In this document: in pieces, positions 19,042-27,980 of the stretch | Numbering within the stretch: position 1 is the first letter of the stretch | Layout of the letters: each line of letters opens with the position of its first letter | DNA from: Listeria ivanovii subsp. londoniensis | GTDB taxonomy: Bacteria > Bacillota > Bacilli > Lactobacillales > Listeriaceae | DNA length: 64,000 nt | Reading direction: 5' to 3' | Assembly: GCF_000763495.1 (NCBI RefSeq) | Contig: NZ_CP009576.1 | Span: 2,771,001 to 2,835,000 of the forward strand | Position numbers and translations under genes: made by a program | Notes under the pieces: model-generated | What the model was told of the DNA's origin: nothing | Databases searched by the model: none | What the model saw: only the letters and a program-made list of their open reading frames with translations

Positions 19042-19572
19042 TTATTTATCTTCTGGGTCTTCTGTATAATCCCCATCTGTATAATCATCTTCTACAGTAG
19101 CTAAGTCGCCTTCGATGCCATCTGGTAAGTGGTCATCATCGTCCTCATCTTCATCAAGTAAGACATCTGCAAGAGAGATTTCTTCTTCACCAAGTTCTTC
19201 CACGATTTCTTCATCATCATAGTCAACGTCATCATCCAGAATTTCTTCATCTTCGTCATCATCAGATTTGCGCTTTTTCTTCGGTGTTGTTTGTGTTTGA
19301 ACTTCTTCATCAATTGCATCCATTGGATACCAAGCTCGAAGTCCCCATGTATTGTTACCAAGGGAAATAAAGTTACCATCAATATTCATGTCTGTATAAA
19401 ATTGAACAAGACGCTCCCTTATTTCTGCATCTTTCAAGCCTAGGAACGTTTGAATCTCTTTCACTAATTCAGGGAAAAGGATTGTTTCTTTCCGCTGTTC
19501 CAAAATAAAATGTGCAACATCAATTAAAGATAGCTCACTGCGTTCTTCTTGCGTTAAGTTCTTTAAATCCAA
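19042..19572 (-). CDS. rpoE: RNA polymerase delta subunit
   Basis: Accessory RNA polymerase subunit of Firmicutes that raises promoter selectivity and enzyme recycling. The N-terminal globular domain (about 1-90, ending NNTWGLRAWYPMD) is followed by a short lysine patch (KKKRK) and a disordered tail almost entirely Asp and Glu. The frame is open from a GTG at 19581, but AAAGGG lies only one base before it and ten bases before a TTG at 19572. The TTG start gives MDLKNLTQEER, which lines up with Bacillus RpoE, and a protein of 176 residues. Confidence 0.92.
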   Translation of the reverse strand: MDLKNLTQEERSELSLIDVAHFILEQRKETILFPELVKEIQTFLGLKDAEIRERLVQFYTDMNIDGNFISLGNNTWGLRAWYPMDAIDEEVQTQTTPKKKRKSDDDEDEEILDDDVDYDDEEIVEELGEEEISLADVLLDEDEDDDDHLPDGIEGDLATVEDDYTDGDYTEDPEDK

Positions 19573-19643
19573 AACTGGCACGCCCTTTCTATCATAATTC
19601 CAATTTATTTAGCTGTTATTTTTTCGTTCAGCCCAACTTCACT

Positions 19644-19672
19644 ATTTTACATGTTATTTCTGGCAAGTACAA
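19644..19672 (-). promoter_or_regulatory. Predicted rpoE promoter
   Basis: TTGTAC (19667-19672) and TAAAAT (19644-19649) with 17 bp spacing on the minus strand, in the space between the small membrane-protein gene and rpoE. Confidence 0.6.
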
Positions 19673-19691
19673 CCTAAATTTACTAATTACA

Positions 19692-19844
19692 TCAATTCTT
19701 CTTGACTATTTTATATCCGATGTAAAAGAATAGGATGGCCATTAAAAGAATTGGGATCGATCCAAGTTGAAAGTCGTAGAGAATATAGATTGCGACGCAC
19801 AGAAACACGAAAAGCAGCGCCAAAATTATTAATCGCTTCATCAT
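19692..19844 (-). CDS. Small two-helix membrane protein, 50 residues
   Basis: Short reading frame that begins MMKRLIILALLFVFLC and has two hydrophobic segments (about 5-22 and 29-44) joined by an acidic-aromatic turn (YDFQLGS) and a basic tail ending KIVKKN. A GGGGAG ribosome binding site lies 5-6 bp before the ATG, and a promoter (TTGACG-17-TAAAGT) lies upstream. It is codirectional with argS and rpoE. I do not recognise the family. The site, promoter and amphipathic layout support a real gene; function is unknown. Confidence 0.7.
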   Translation of the reverse strand: MMKRLIILALLFVFLCVAIYILYDFQLGSIPILLMAILFFYIGYKIVKKN

Positions 19845-19883
19845 ATGCTCTCCCCGTTTTTTCAATTACCTATGTTTCTATTA

Positions 19884-19912
19884 ACTTTAGTACATTTTGG
19901 TTATGACGTCAA
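19884..19912 (-). promoter_or_regulatory. Predicted promoter of the 50-residue membrane protein gene
   Basis: TTGACG (19907-19912), 17 bp, TAAAGT (19884-19889) on the minus strand, between argS and the small gene. Transcription would begin about 30 bp before its ATG. Confidence 0.55.
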
Positions 19913-19935
19913 CGAGTAACCTAAAATTTCAGGTT

Positions 19936-21606
19936 TTACATTTTTTCTGGTGCAGATACACCAAGAAGTGTCAAACCATTTCTAAGGGTAATTTGAGCTG
20001 TCTTGATAAGCGCTAGCCTTGCTTTTGTTACTTCTAAATTGTCCATATCAAGCACTTTGTTACTATTATAAAAACGGTGGAATGCACTAGCCAAGTCATT
20101 TAAATAACGTACAATACGGTGAGGCGCTCTTTTTACAGCAGCTTCTGCAACAACATCTGCAAATTCACCTAATACTTTTAATAAATCGTATTCTGCTTCG
20201 GTTTGAAGTAAGCTCATGTCTGCATCTTTTGAAACATCTAAATTTTGTTCTTTACCAGAACGCAAAATACTGGAAATTCTTGCATGGGCATACTGAACAT
20301 AATAAACTGGATTATCGTTAGAAGTCGATTTCGCTAAGCTCATATCAAAATTCATATGAGTATCCGAACTACGCATCGCAAAGAAATATCTCGTCGCATC
20401 TAAGCCAACTTCTTCAATTAAGTCACGCATTGTAACTGATTTCCCAGTCCGTTTACTCATTTTAACCTGTACACCATCTTCAAATAAATGTACTAATTGA
20501 ATGATTTCTACTTCTAATTGATTCGGCGAGTATCCTAATGCCTCAATTGCTGCACGCATCCGCGGAATATAACCGTGGTGATCTGCCCCCCAAATATCGA
20601 TTAACACATCAAAACCACGCTCTAATTTGTTTAAATGATAAGCGATATCTGGTAAGAAATAAGTATAACTTCCATCTGACTTAATTAACACGCGATCTTT
20701 ATCGTCTTCGAAATCAGTAGTTCTTAACCATGTTGCCCCGTCCTGCTCATAAATATAACCGTTTTGACGTAACCGTTCAAGTGCAGGTAACACTTTATTT
20801 TCTTCGTATAGGGATGTTTCTGAAAACCACTCATCAAAGGATACGCGGAATTCTTCTAAGTCAGCACGCAATTTAGCAGTTTCAAAAGCAAGTGCATCAA
20901 CCCGAAAAATGGAACGACGCTCTTCTTCACTGGTATGAACGTATTTATCACCATATTTCGCTGCTAAGTCTTTTCCAAGCGAGATAATATCTGCTCCTCG
21001 GTAACCATCTTCTGGAAATTCAGCTTCTAGACCTAACGCTTCAAAATAGCGAGCTTCTGCTGATAAAACCAGATTATTAATTTGGTTGCCGGCATCATTG
21101 ATATAATATTCTCTCGAAACATTATATCCAGCCATTGTCATGATATTTGCGAGCGAGTCACCAATTGCGGCCCCTCGTGCATGTCCTAAATGCAAGTCGC
21201 CAGTTGGATTGGCAGACACAAATTCAATTTGGAATTTTTCACCTCTACCAAAATCAGATTTTCCGTACGCATTGTCTTCTGCTAAAATAACTGGTACTAA
21301 ATCAGTCAAATAAGCATTATCTAAGTAGAAATTGATAAATCCCGGACCTGCAATTTCCACTTCTTTAATTAACTTATTATCTTTTGTTAGCTCTGGAACA
21401 ATACTTTCCGCAATTTGACGAGGTGCTTTTTTAGCTACTCGAGCAAGCTGCATCGCAATATTAGTGGAATAGTCTCCATGCTTTTTGTCTTTAGGGACTT
21501 CTAATAAAATTTCTGGTACTTCTGTTTCTTCTAAACCAACCGCTTTTACAACTGCTTGTTTAATATGACGGGTTAGTTTAACCTGATTCTCTTGCATGAC
21601 ATTCAT
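19936..21606 (-). CDS. argS: Arginyl-tRNA synthetase
   Basis: Class I aminoacyl-tRNA synthetase that charges tRNA-Arg. The 556-residue protein has the N-terminal Add1 domain (with [11 protein letters not shown]), the signature HLGH at 139-142 within [15 protein letters not shown], and the KMSKRTG loop near 370, followed by the DALR anticodon-binding domain that ends in [13 protein letters not shown]. The ATG overlaps the stop codon of the upstream DUF1934 gene (ATGA), so the two are coupled, as in many Bacillales. Confidence 0.97.
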   Translation of the reverse strand: MNVMQENQVKLTRHIKQAVVKAVGLEETEVPEILLEVPKDKKHGDYSTNIAMQLARVAKKAPRQIAESIVPELTKDNKLIKEVEIAGPGFINFYLDNAYLTDLVPVILAEDNAYGKSDFGRGEKFQIEFVSANPTGDLHLGHARGAAIGDSLANIMTMAGYNVSREYYINDAGNQINNLVLSAEARYFEALGLEAEFPEDGYRGADIISLGKDLAAKYGDKYVHTSEEERRSIFRVDALAFETAKLRADLEEFRVSFDEWFSETSLYEENKVLPALERLRQNGYIYEQDGATWLRTTDFEDDKDRVLIKSDGSYTYFLPDIAYHLNKLERGFDVLIDIWGADHHGYIPRMRAAIEALGYSPNQLEVEIIQLVHLFEDGVQVKMSKRTGKSVTMRDLIEEVGLDATRYFFAMRSSDTHMNFDMSLAKSTSNDNPVYYVQYAHARISSILRSGKEQNLDVSKDADMSLLQTEAEYDLLKVLGEFADVVAEAAVKRAPHRIVRYLNDLASAFHRFYNSNKVLDMDNLEVTKARLALIKTAQITLRNGLTLLGVSAPEKM

Positions 21607-22052
21607 TCTGCGTCCTCCTCTATTTTCATTAAAACAGTATATGAGCCAATGTACTCGCCTTGGCTTAACAAATCGTATTGAAAGGCAACTTCACTTAATA
21701 CGTCTGGTTTATTTTCATACAACTCTTCCATTGATACAAGTTCTGATTCTAATTGTAATTTTCCTGCACCAGAATCAATTGATGCTGTACTTCTTCTATT
21801 ATCTCGGAAAAAGTGCATTCGCATATTTACAGCACCACTTCGCATCAGAAGCAATTCATTGTCAGCAATTTTGAGAACCGTGCGGATTTTTCCGCCTAAT
21901 TGTTTTTCTTCGTAATGCAGATACCTGTTCCCTTTGTCTCTATAAAAAACGCCCGAAACAGACATAGCGGATTTTTCTTCTGCATCCATCTGCCGGATGA
22001 CATTGGTGATATGAATAATTACTTTTTTTCGTTCCATTTGATTCGTTGTCAT
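21603..22052 (-). CDS. DUF1934 (YwiB-like) beta-barrel protein
   Basis: A 149-residue protein of the YwiB/DUF1934 family, a small calycin-like beta-barrel of unknown function found upstream of argS across Bacillales. Visible family features are the [11 protein letters not shown] strand near the start, the GxxYLxYEEK-type strand in the middle ([11 protein letters not shown]) and the closing [16 protein letters not shown]. It overlaps argS by 4 bp. Function is not known; the conserved link to argS is the only clue. Confidence 0.85.
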   Translation of the reverse strand: MTTNQMERKKVIIHITNVIRQMDAEEKSAMSVSGVFYRDKGNRYLHYEEKQLGGKIRTVLKIADNELLLMRSGAVNMRMHFFRDNRRSTASIDSGAGKLQLESELVSMEELYENKPDVLSEVAFQYDLLSQGEYIGSYTVLMKIEEDAE

Positions 22053-22129
22053 ATCGCTTATTTACCCCTTTCCGGTCAGAAGAATAGACGCATTATATTA
22101 TAGTGAAAAATGGTCTGAAAAGCAACAGG

Positions 22130-22780
22130 TTAATATGGTATTAGACCAAAAATCCCTAAAATTATTTTATAAATAAATGGAATAACAGTATTAAAAATTG
22201 GTTGTATTGTGAACTCAGCAATCGGCGTTAGAGCAATCACTAAGAATATTAGCATTGCGTAGCGCTCGACGGGCTCCAGTTTTGCTCTAGCAGAAAGTGG
22301 TAAAAACTCAACTAGCACTTGATAACCATCTAGAGGTGGAAGTGGAATTAAATTAAATACAAATAACACAATATTTAATTGTATGAAAACCATTAAAAAT
22401 GTTTCTAGTATCGAACCAGCAAAGAAAGAGTAGTTCAAAAAAAGTGCATATGCCCCTACCCCAATTACAGCCAGCAGCATGTTACTTATCGGGCCAGCGA
22501 GCGATACAAGGATACTTCCGAGCCGTCTTTTCTTTAGTTTAAAACGATTTACTGGGGTAGGTTTAGCCCAACCAAAACCAGCAATTAATATTAGCAGCAA
22601 TCCAAACAAATCAATATGTACAAGTGGATTTAGCGATAATCTCCCTTGATTTTTAGCCGTATCATCGCCAAATGCAAGAGCCACTAACGCGTGCGCCCAC
22701 TCATGAATCGTGAAAGCAATTAATAACGTAACCAAAACATAAGGTATCAGTTCAAGTGGATAAGCAAGAAAACTAGGCAT
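22130..22780 (-). CDS. Site-2 protease family zinc metalloprotease (M50)
   Basis: Intramembrane protease of 216 residues with several hydrophobic helices. The zinc-binding HEWAH motif is at residues 26-30, followed by NPLVHID (51-57), and a second conserved block LIPLPPLDGYQVL near 140-152 supplies the third metal ligand (the DG aspartate). This is the compact YwhC-type M50 peptidase lacking a PDZ domain. Substrate unknown. It lies between the DUF1934-argS pair and the divergently read tautomerase gene. Confidence 0.88.
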   Translation of the reverse strand: MPSFLAYPLELIPYVLVTLLIAFTIHEWAHALVALAFGDDTAKNQGRLSLNPLVHIDLFGLLLILIAGFGWAKPTPVNRFKLKKRRLGSILVSLAGPISNMLLAVIGVGAYALFLNYSFFAGSILETFLMVFIQLNIVLFVFNLIPLPPLDGYQVLVEFLPLSARAKLEPVERYAMLIFLVIALTPIAEFTIQPIFNTVIPFIYKIILGIFGLIPY

Positions 22781-22817
22781 AAGCGCCTCCTTTAACTTTT
22801 AATGAATAAATTCTGTA

Positions 22818-22826
22818 TGGTATAAT
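22818..22826 (+). promoter_or_regulatory. Extended -10 promoter of the tautomerase gene
   Basis: TG-G-TATAAT (TG 22818-22819, TATAAT 22821-22826) on the plus strand, 28 bp before the ATG. This is an extended -10 element with no strong -35. Confidence 0.6.
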
Positions 22827-22854
22827 GTAAAAAAACTATTATTGAGGTGAGAAT

Positions 22855-23040
22855 ATGCCATTTGTTACAATTCAATTTTTAGAAGGTCGTGATGACGACC
22901 AAAAGAAAGCACTTGTTAGTGAAGTTACTGATGTTGTTTCTAAAAATCTTAAAGCTCCAAAAGAAAATATTCATGTCATTTTGCAAGAAATGAAAAAAGC
23001 GGATTACGGTGTTGGTGGCGTCAGAAAATCAGATATTTAA
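22855..23040 (+). CDS. 4-oxalocrotonate tautomerase family protein
   Basis: A 61-residue tautomerase-superfamily monomer that forms hexamers. The catalytic amino-terminal proline directly follows the initiator Met (MPFVTIQFLEGRDDDQKKAL), and the conserved central arginine/lysine region and GVGGVRKSD end match the YwhB/DmpI-like branch. Its natural substrate in Firmicutes is unclear. It has its own promoter, an AGGTGAG ribosome binding site and a terminator, so it is a single-gene unit converging on the HD hydrolase gene. Confidence 0.9.
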   Translation: MPFVTIQFLEGRDDDQKKALVSEVTDVVSKNLKAPKENIHVILQEMKKADYGVGGVRKSDI

Positions 23041-23048
23041 AAAGTTAC

Positions 23049-23087
23049 AGAAGCCGGCTTAATCGCCGTGCTTCTTTTATTTTTCTT
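23049..23087. terminator. Bidirectional terminator between tautomerase and HD hydrolase genes
   Basis: Stem AGAAGC-CGGC with GCCG-GCTTCT (23049-23058 with 23065-23075), T tract on the plus side and a shorter one on the minus side. It overlaps the last codons of the HD gene. Confidence 0.82.
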
Positions 23088-24399
23088 TTAAAGAGTGTGC
23101 ATGGATTAAAGAAATCATTCTTTCGGCAACTTCCGGCTCTACTTGCCCATTTTCAATGAAATCAAGTGGATAGTATAGCTTAATATCAGTCCGACGTTCT
23201 CTCCCAATCGCTTCTACAACAGGAGATTCAGTTGATAACTCATGTAATTCTCCATTGCCCATCAATAGCTTAATTGGGTCTTTTCCGCTACCCACACCTG
23301 GACGATAATAGTCATATGGTAAGTCACTAGAAGAATCAATAACCAAGTAATAAGATGGATCAATATCCGCTTTCTCAAGTAATCCTTTTAATTCAGCATA
23401 TAGCGCTGCATCTTCTTTCGGATCATAATTAAGATATCTAAGTAACCTTCTATTTAAAAATCGTTGGCATAAGTCGCTTAAAATCGGATCACTTTCTTCC
23501 TGCCAAATCGAGAAGTAGAACATTAAAACAATGTCATCTAGTACAAGGTAATCTTTCAAATCGACATCCTCTTCAAAAAATGGCAATACTTGAATTGGAG
23601 AAACTTGGAATTCATAGTCAGCACAATAAAGTTTCTTAGCACGTTCTAAAATTTTCCACAACAACACTTCTCCACTACGGCTCACTGGATGAAAATATAC
23701 TTGTTGATACATTTGATAGCGGCTCATAATATAATCCTCTACTGCATGCATCCCAGAGTATTTAACAATTACGCCATTCCCATCAGGACTCGGACGAAGC
23801 ACTCGCAAAATTCGTTCTAAATCAAATTTCCCGTAACTGACCCCTGTATAATACGCGTCTCGAAGTAAATAATCCATTCGGTCCGCATCAATTTGGCTGG
23901 AAATCAGCTTAACTAAAGTTTGGTTAGGATAGTTTTTCTTAATAATAGCAGCTACCTTAAGTGGGAAATCCTCACCCACTCGTGCAAGTACCCCACTAAC
24001 CTCGGTATCTCCAATAATAATCTCCTGTGTGAATTCTTCATGATCTGTCCCAAATACTTTTTCAAATGCATGAGAAAATGGTCCGTGACCTAAATCATGT
24101 AAAAGTGCTGCGCATAGAGCAACCATACGTTCTTCTGTATCTAGTTGTGGCTCCTTAGCAAATGTCGCATCAATGATTTGTCGAACAATCTCGTAAACCC
24201 CTAAAGAATGGTTGAAACGGCTATGCTCAGCGCCATGAAAGGTGAGCGAAGTCGTCCCTAACTGATGAATTCGTCGCAAACGCTGAAATTCTTTTGTTGC
24301 TATTAAATCCCAAATCACTCTATCAGATACATGGACGTACCCATGGACTGGATCTTTAAATACTTTTTCCTCAAGTAATTTTTCTGTTAAATAGCTCAT
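23077..24399 (-). CDS. HD-domain phosphohydrolase (YwfO-like)
   Basis: A 440-residue metal-dependent phosphohydrolase of the HD superfamily, close to the YwfO/dNTP triphosphohydrolase group. The N-terminal third has FKDPVHGYVHVSD, the metal-binding HSRFNHSLGVYE and the HDLGHGPFSH signature; the C-terminal part is an alpha-helical extension. The frame is open from 24417, but the AAAGGAG site sits 8 bp before the ATG at 24399, which gives the natural MSYLTEK start. The family hydrolyses nucleotides; which one here is unknown. It is transcribed with lipL, 24 bp upstream. Confidence 0.9.
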   Translation of the reverse strand: MSYLTEKLLEEKVFKDPVHGYVHVSDRVIWDLIATKEFQRLRRIHQLGTTSLTFHGAEHSRFNHSLGVYEIVRQIIDATFAKEPQLDTEERMVALCAALLHDLGHGPFSHAFEKVFGTDHEEFTQEIIIGDTEVSGVLARVGEDFPLKVAAIIKKNYPNQTLVKLISSQIDADRMDYLLRDAYYTGVSYGKFDLERILRVLRPSPDGNGVIVKYSGMHAVEDYIMSRYQMYQQVYFHPVSRSGEVLLWKILERAKKLYCADYEFQVSPIQVLPFFEEDVDLKDYLVLDDIVLMFYFSIWQEESDPILSDLCQRFLNRRLLRYLNYDPKEDAALYAELKGLLEKADIDPSYYLVIDSSSDLPYDYYRPGVGSGKDPIKLLMGNGELHELSTESPVVEAIGRERRTDIKLYYPLDFIENGQVEPEVAERMISLIHAHSLKEK

Positions 24400-24423
24400 T
24401 CGCCTTTCTCCTTTCATGTGTTT

Positions 24424-25260
24424 CTAAGCAAGCACCTTATCATTCCTTGCAAGCAAACGGTCGTAATATGCTGGAAACAAGTCTAGTTCTTCTGCCGTAA
24501 GCGTCCCTGATACGAGTTCGCCTGCATAGTGTCGCAAACTATTAAATAATCTTACTAAACAAGTATTTACATCAATATTTTCTTTCATTAAGTCCGATAA
24601 TGTTCCCATTACGTTTGGATCAACATCGGGAAATGTGTACTTTGTTTGCTTGTCTTTGCCGCTAATTGTATAAAAATCTCGAATTAGTTCGGAGCGCCCC
24701 GCTTGATTACCATCTACCGCTAAATAAATTTGAACAGCTACTCCTTTAGCCATTCTTCGCTGCGAAATGCCAGCAAACTTTTGGCCTTGAATACTTAAAT
24801 CATAACTGCCGGGACAGTATGACTGGACAATTTCCTTTGCCTCAATCACTTCTTTGCAATCAACAAACATGTCTTTTATTAGCGTGAACATAGTTTCATA
24901 GCCACGCTCTATTGCGATTCCTCGTTCAGCATCTGGAAGTACCATGGATAGATTTAAGACTCCTGAATCTAGTACTACAGCGAGTCCACCTGAATTCCGA
25001 ACAACTACTCGGTAACCTTGAGCTTGTAAAAAAGCAATCCCTTTATCTATATCTGGCAACTTAGAATCTTGTATCCCAAGCGAAACCGTTTTTTCATGTA
25101 CCCAGCCACGGATAGTAGAAGGCGCTATTCTAGAACCAACTGAACGACATAATGTATCATCCGTTGCAAATGATTGAATCGCATCAAATGCAGGGTTAAT
25201 AGTTGTGTTATCAATAAAACGCCATGTTTCTTGTTTTAGTAATGTTTGCTCGATATTCAT
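24424..25260 (-). CDS. lipL: Lipoyl amidotransferase LipL
   Basis: Transfers octanoyl or lipoyl groups from the H protein of the glycine cleavage system to E2 subunits of 2-oxoacid dehydrogenases. The catalytic cysteine is in YCPGSYDLSIQGQKFAGISQ, with NSGGLAVVLDSGVLNLSM upstream, as in Bacillus LipL. The longest frame starts at 25341, but a TATAAT promoter element lies inside it (25291-25296) and GGAGG lies 7 bp before the ATG at 25260, so the protein is 278 residues beginning MNIEQTLL. L. monocytogenes has an experimentally studied LipL. Confidence 0.9.
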   Translation of the reverse strand: MNIEQTLLKQETWRFIDNTTINPAFDAIQSFATDDTLCRSVGSRIAPSTIRGWVHEKTVSLGIQDSKLPDIDKGIAFLQAQGYRVVVRNSGGLAVVLDSGVLNLSMVLPDAERGIAIERGYETMFTLIKDMFVDCKEVIEAKEIVQSYCPGSYDLSIQGQKFAGISQRRMAKGVAVQIYLAVDGNQAGRSELIRDFYTISGKDKQTKYTFPDVDPNVMGTLSDLMKENIDVNTCLVRLFNSLRHYAGELVSGTLTAEELDLFPAYYDRLLARNDKVLA

Positions 25261-25290
25261 CTCTACTTCCTCCACAATTTTCTTTTCGTT

Positions 25291-25296
25291 ATTATA
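25291..25296 (-). promoter_or_regulatory. Extended -10 element of the lipL operon
   Basis: TGC-TATAAT on the minus strand about 31 bp before the lipL ATG. It falls within the longer reading frame and so argues for the downstream start. Confidence 0.6.
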
Positions 25297-25368
25297 GCAT
25301 ACTAGTAGTGATTTTAGTTGAAAACGGCTTAAAATAGCCATTTAATTGTCATTTGTGTTTTTTAGTAC

Positions 25369-25455
25369 TTATTTTACTTTTTTTCGTTTAACACTCATAA
25401 CTAGGGCTGTAATGACTGATATAACAATGGTTTTTACAATTATATCTTTTTTCAT
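25369..25455 (-). CDS. Possible 28-residue membrane peptide
   Basis: Very short frame starting MKKDIIVKTIVISVI with one hydrophobic helix (about 5-21) and a strongly basic end (KRKKVK). GAGG lies 8 bp before the ATG, and an extended -10 (TG-T-TATAAT, 25482-25490) lies 27 bp upstream, after the terminator of the preceding gene, so it has its own transcription unit. I do not recognise it. The layout (single helix, charged tail) is shared by type I toxin peptides and by small regulatory membrane peptides, but no antisense RNA is evident. Confidence 0.5.
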   Translation of the reverse strand: MKKDIIVKTIVISVITALVMSVKRKKVK

Positions 25456-25502
25456 TTTTATCGCCTCAATTCCTTTACCTTATTATAACAAACTTAGGAT
25501 AC

Positions 25503-25536
25503 AAAAAAACCTAACTTCTTTAAAAGAAATTAGGTT
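25503..25536 (-). terminator. Terminator after the 66-residue membrane protein gene
   Basis: Long stem AACCTAA...TTCTTT with AAGAA...TTAGGTT (25508-25536) followed by seven T on the minus strand. Confidence 0.88.
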
Positions 25537-25577
25537 CCATTTATCTAAAAGCCTAGGGAGCTTTTTAGCTAATTATT

Positions 25578-25778
25578 TTACCAGTTGTAGCGGTCTTCAT
25601 TGTCACGGCTAGAGCGTCTTGGATTATTGCCCCACATGCGATAAAGCAGGTAACCAATTCCACCTAATACTAGAATCGGGAATAGAAAATGTAACGTGAT
25701 GCCGATGATTTTAAATACGATATTAAGTGCAATAATTCCTAAAATAACTGTAAAAAATACTTTCCAAAATTTATTCAT
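25578..25778 (-). CDS. Small membrane protein of unknown function
   Basis: A 66-residue protein beginning MNKFWKVFFTVILGII. Two hydrophobic helices (about 5-25 and 29-47) are followed by a hydrophilic, Arg/Asp/Asn-rich tail ending DRYNW. GAGG-type ribosome binding site before the ATG. It is followed by a strong terminator and lies 23 bp after the YxeA-like gene, so the two probably form one operon. I do not recognise a family, and nothing in the sequence indicates a catalytic role. Confidence 0.8.
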   Translation of the reverse strand: MNKFWKVFFTVILGIIALNIVFKIIGITLHFLFPILVLGGIGYLLYRMWGNNPRRSSRDNEDRYNW

Positions 25779-25801
25779 GCTATTTTCCTCATTTCCATAT
25801 T

Positions 25802-26125
25802 TTATTTACTACTTGCTAGTGGAACATTGTTAATTTCCTTAGCTTGAACAAGTAACGCATTGTCTTGAACGACAATTTTATACTGCTTATTCTTTTTTAA
25901 TTGTGTAGTGGACATGAAGCTCACTTTTTGACTGGTTCCATTATTATCTAAGCACGATTCGTTAAATGAGTAGCCTTTAAACTTAGACTTAGTTACTTCT
26001 TTTCCATCACTTTTGATTGTAACGTAATATGTAGTTGCTGCTGAACCAATTGGTGATGAAAACTCAATTACAACCATCGTTATGACAAAAAGTGCAGCCA
26101 GTAAACCAAAAATCCCCTTTTTCAT
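25802..26125 (-). CDS. YxeA-family (DUF1093) secreted protein
   Basis: A 107-residue protein with an N-terminal signal-type segment (MKKGIFGLLAALFVITMVVI, followed by SPIGSAA) and a small exported beta-rich domain: YYVTIKSDGKE, then KGYSFNESC, VSFMSTTQLKKN and YKIVV. This matches the YxeA/DUF1093 family of Firmicutes, which has no known activity. A TATAAT element (26158-26163, minus strand) lies upstream. Probably exported and membrane- or wall-associated. Confidence 0.78.
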   Translation of the reverse strand: MKKGIFGLLAALFVITMVVIEFSSPIGSAATTYYVTIKSDGKEVTKSKFKGYSFNESCLDNNGTSQKVSFMSTTQLKKNKQYKIVVQDNALLVQAKEINNVPLASSK

Positions 26126-26240
26126 TGTTTTTACCGTCCTTTTTTGTTGATACGTTTATTATAGAGGACCCTTAGAAAATGAACGAACGGCTATAGGCTG
26201 AAAATTGGTACATCCTAAGTCTTATTTTGTTTTGGGTATA

Positions 26241-26272
26241 AAAAAGGAGCTTAGGACACTTACCTAGACTCA
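26241..26272 (-). terminator. Terminator after the oppA-like gene
   Basis: Stem GAGCTTAGG with CCTAGACTC (26247-26255 with 26263-26271, one mismatch), followed by six T on the minus strand. Confidence 0.8.
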
Positions 26273-26279
26273 CTTTCTA

Positions 26280-27941
26280 TTATTGTTTTACAATCCACTT
26301 ATAGTTATCTGATCCAATTGGATACGTTGTGTAGTTTTTCAAATTGTTTTTTTGCAAATAAGCACGACCACCTTGGTAAAGTGGTATCAGCACGGCATTA
26401 TCTTTTAATAAAATTCGTTCTGCTTCAAGTAACGCTTGCCATCTTTTTTCTGGGTCTGCTGAAAGTTTTCCTTTTGCGCCTAGGACTAGTTCGTCGTATT
26501 TAGCATTAGAAAAGCCAGTATGGTTGCCTGGGCTGTTTGTTACGAAAAGGTTTAGGTAGGTTAGTGGGTCTTGATAATCGCCGCCCCACCCACCAAGTAA
26601 AAGCTCAAAATCTTGTGTGACATCCGCTTGAAAACTGGCTTGATTGGTAACATTTTTCAGTTTAATAGTTAAACCAGGTAAATTTTCTTCTAATTGATTT
26701 TGAATAAATTCCGTTTGTTTGCGTTGTAAAGAAGTATCTCCACTAGTTAAGGTAAGTGTTAATTCTGTTTTGCCGATTTCTTTTAGACCCTGGCTCCATG
26801 CGCTCTCCGCTTCTCGTTGATCAAATTTTAGCAAGTCCCCATTTTGCTTACGAAAATCTTCTTTTGTTTCTGGATCGAACATGATTCCGCCCGGTACGTT
26901 ACCATTTAAAACTTTAGAACCATTTGCTAAAAGCGTATCTACCATTCCCGCTTTATCAATGGCCATTGCTAGACCACGGCGTATATTCAAATTAGCTAAA
27001 TCGGTTTTTTCCGAATCTTTGCCTTGATTCATCTTCATATAGACAGAGCGCCCCGTTGCTTCTTTATGGAAATTTTTATCGTTTTTATATTGTTTAACAA
27101 ATTCTCCATCAAGCTCCACTCGGTCTAATTTCCCAGTATTATATAAATTTAGTGCCGCATTTGTATCTTTTACAACATTTACATGGATTTTCTCGGTTAC
27201 AACACTTTTTTCGTCCCAATAAGTTGGGTTTTTCATATAATCCCATGTTAAATTAGTTCCATTCCAGTTTTCAAGTTTGTATGGACCATTTGAAATAAGC
27301 GTATCGCTGTTTGTTCCGTAGCGCTCGCCTTGTTTTTCAACAAATGCTTGATTTTGCGGAAAGAACGTCCCTGTTGTTAGTAACTCTTTGAAAATCGGCA
27401 CTGGATTTTCTAATTCGATTTGCAGTGTCTTTTTGTCTAGCGCCTTAATACCAAGCTCATCCGGAGACATTTCGCCTTTTAAAATTTGTGTCGCATTTTT
27501 CACGATTTCTTCCATTTGCGGTCCATATGCTGCAGCTGTTTTTGGATCCACTACTTTTTTCCAAGCATATTCAAAATCAGCAGCCGTTACAGGGTCCCCG
27601 TTTGACCAATTGGCGTCTTCACGAATTTTAAAAATAAGCGTTTTTCCGCCATTCTTTTCCTCTGGTTCACTAGCTGCAAGAGCAAGCGTCGGTTTACCAT
27701 CTTTATCTAATCGATATAACCCTTCAAATATTTGATTGATTACTCGGAAACTCACACTATTATCCGCAAGTGTTGGACTCGCATTTGGAATCCCACTCGT
27801 TTCCATAATGTTAACTACTTTTGCTTTCTGTTCTGATTTTACGTTTTCACTTTCCCCATTATCGCCAGACTGACAAGCTGTAAGTACAAGTAAACATAGC
27901 AAACTAAGTGCCGCTAACATTTTTCTGGCTGTTTTGTGCAA
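26280..27941 (-). CDS. Oligopeptide ABC transporter substrate-binding lipoprotein
   Basis: A 553-residue lipoprotein of the OppA/DppA (SBP_bac_5) family that captures peptides outside the membrane. The signal sequence ends in the lipobox LTAC (Cys23). Typical family segments are IFEGLYRLDKDGKPTLALA, DANWSNGDPVTAADFEYAWKK and, near the end, the hydrophobic-aromatic YKWIVKQ. TTG start at 27941 with GGAGG at 7 bp. No permease or ATPase genes are adjacent, so it must share transporter subunits encoded elsewhere. Its expression probably passes through the leader hairpin and a cre-like site described separately. Confidence 0.92.
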   Translation of the reverse strand: MHKTARKMLAALSLLCLLVLTACQSGDNGESENVKSEQKAKVVNIMETSGIPNASPTLADNSVSFRVINQIFEGLYRLDKDGKPTLALAASEPEEKNGGKTLIFKIREDANWSNGDPVTAADFEYAWKKVVDPKTAAAYGPQMEEIVKNATQILKGEMSPDELGIKALDKKTLQIELENPVPIFKELLTTGTFFPQNQAFVEKQGERYGTNSDTLISNGPYKLENWNGTNLTWDYMKNPTYWDEKSVVTEKIHVNVVKDTNAALNLYNTGKLDRVELDGEFVKQYKNDKNFHKEATGRSVYMKMNQGKDSEKTDLANLNIRRGLAMAIDKAGMVDTLLANGSKVLNGNVPGGIMFDPETKEDFRKQNGDLLKFDQREAESAWSQGLKEIGKTELTLTLTSGDTSLQRKQTEFIQNQLEENLPGLTIKLKNVTNQASFQADVTQDFELLLGGWGGDYQDPLTYLNLFVTNSPGNHTGFSNAKYDELVLGAKGKLSADPEKRWQALLEAERILLKDNAVLIPLYQGGRAYLQKNNLKNYTTYPIGSDNYKWIVKQ

Positions 27942-27958
27942 AATTTTTCCTCCTCTTT

Positions 27959-27972
27959 TGTAAGCGCTTTTG
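27959..27972 (-). promoter_or_regulatory. cre-like sequence before the oppA-like gene
   Basis: TGTAAGCGCTTTTG resembles the CcpA target TGWAANCGNTNWCA, with mismatches only in the last two positions. It lies in the leader, just upstream of the ribosome binding site, where CcpA could act as a roadblock. Confidence 0.4.
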
Positions 27973-27980
27973 ATATACGC

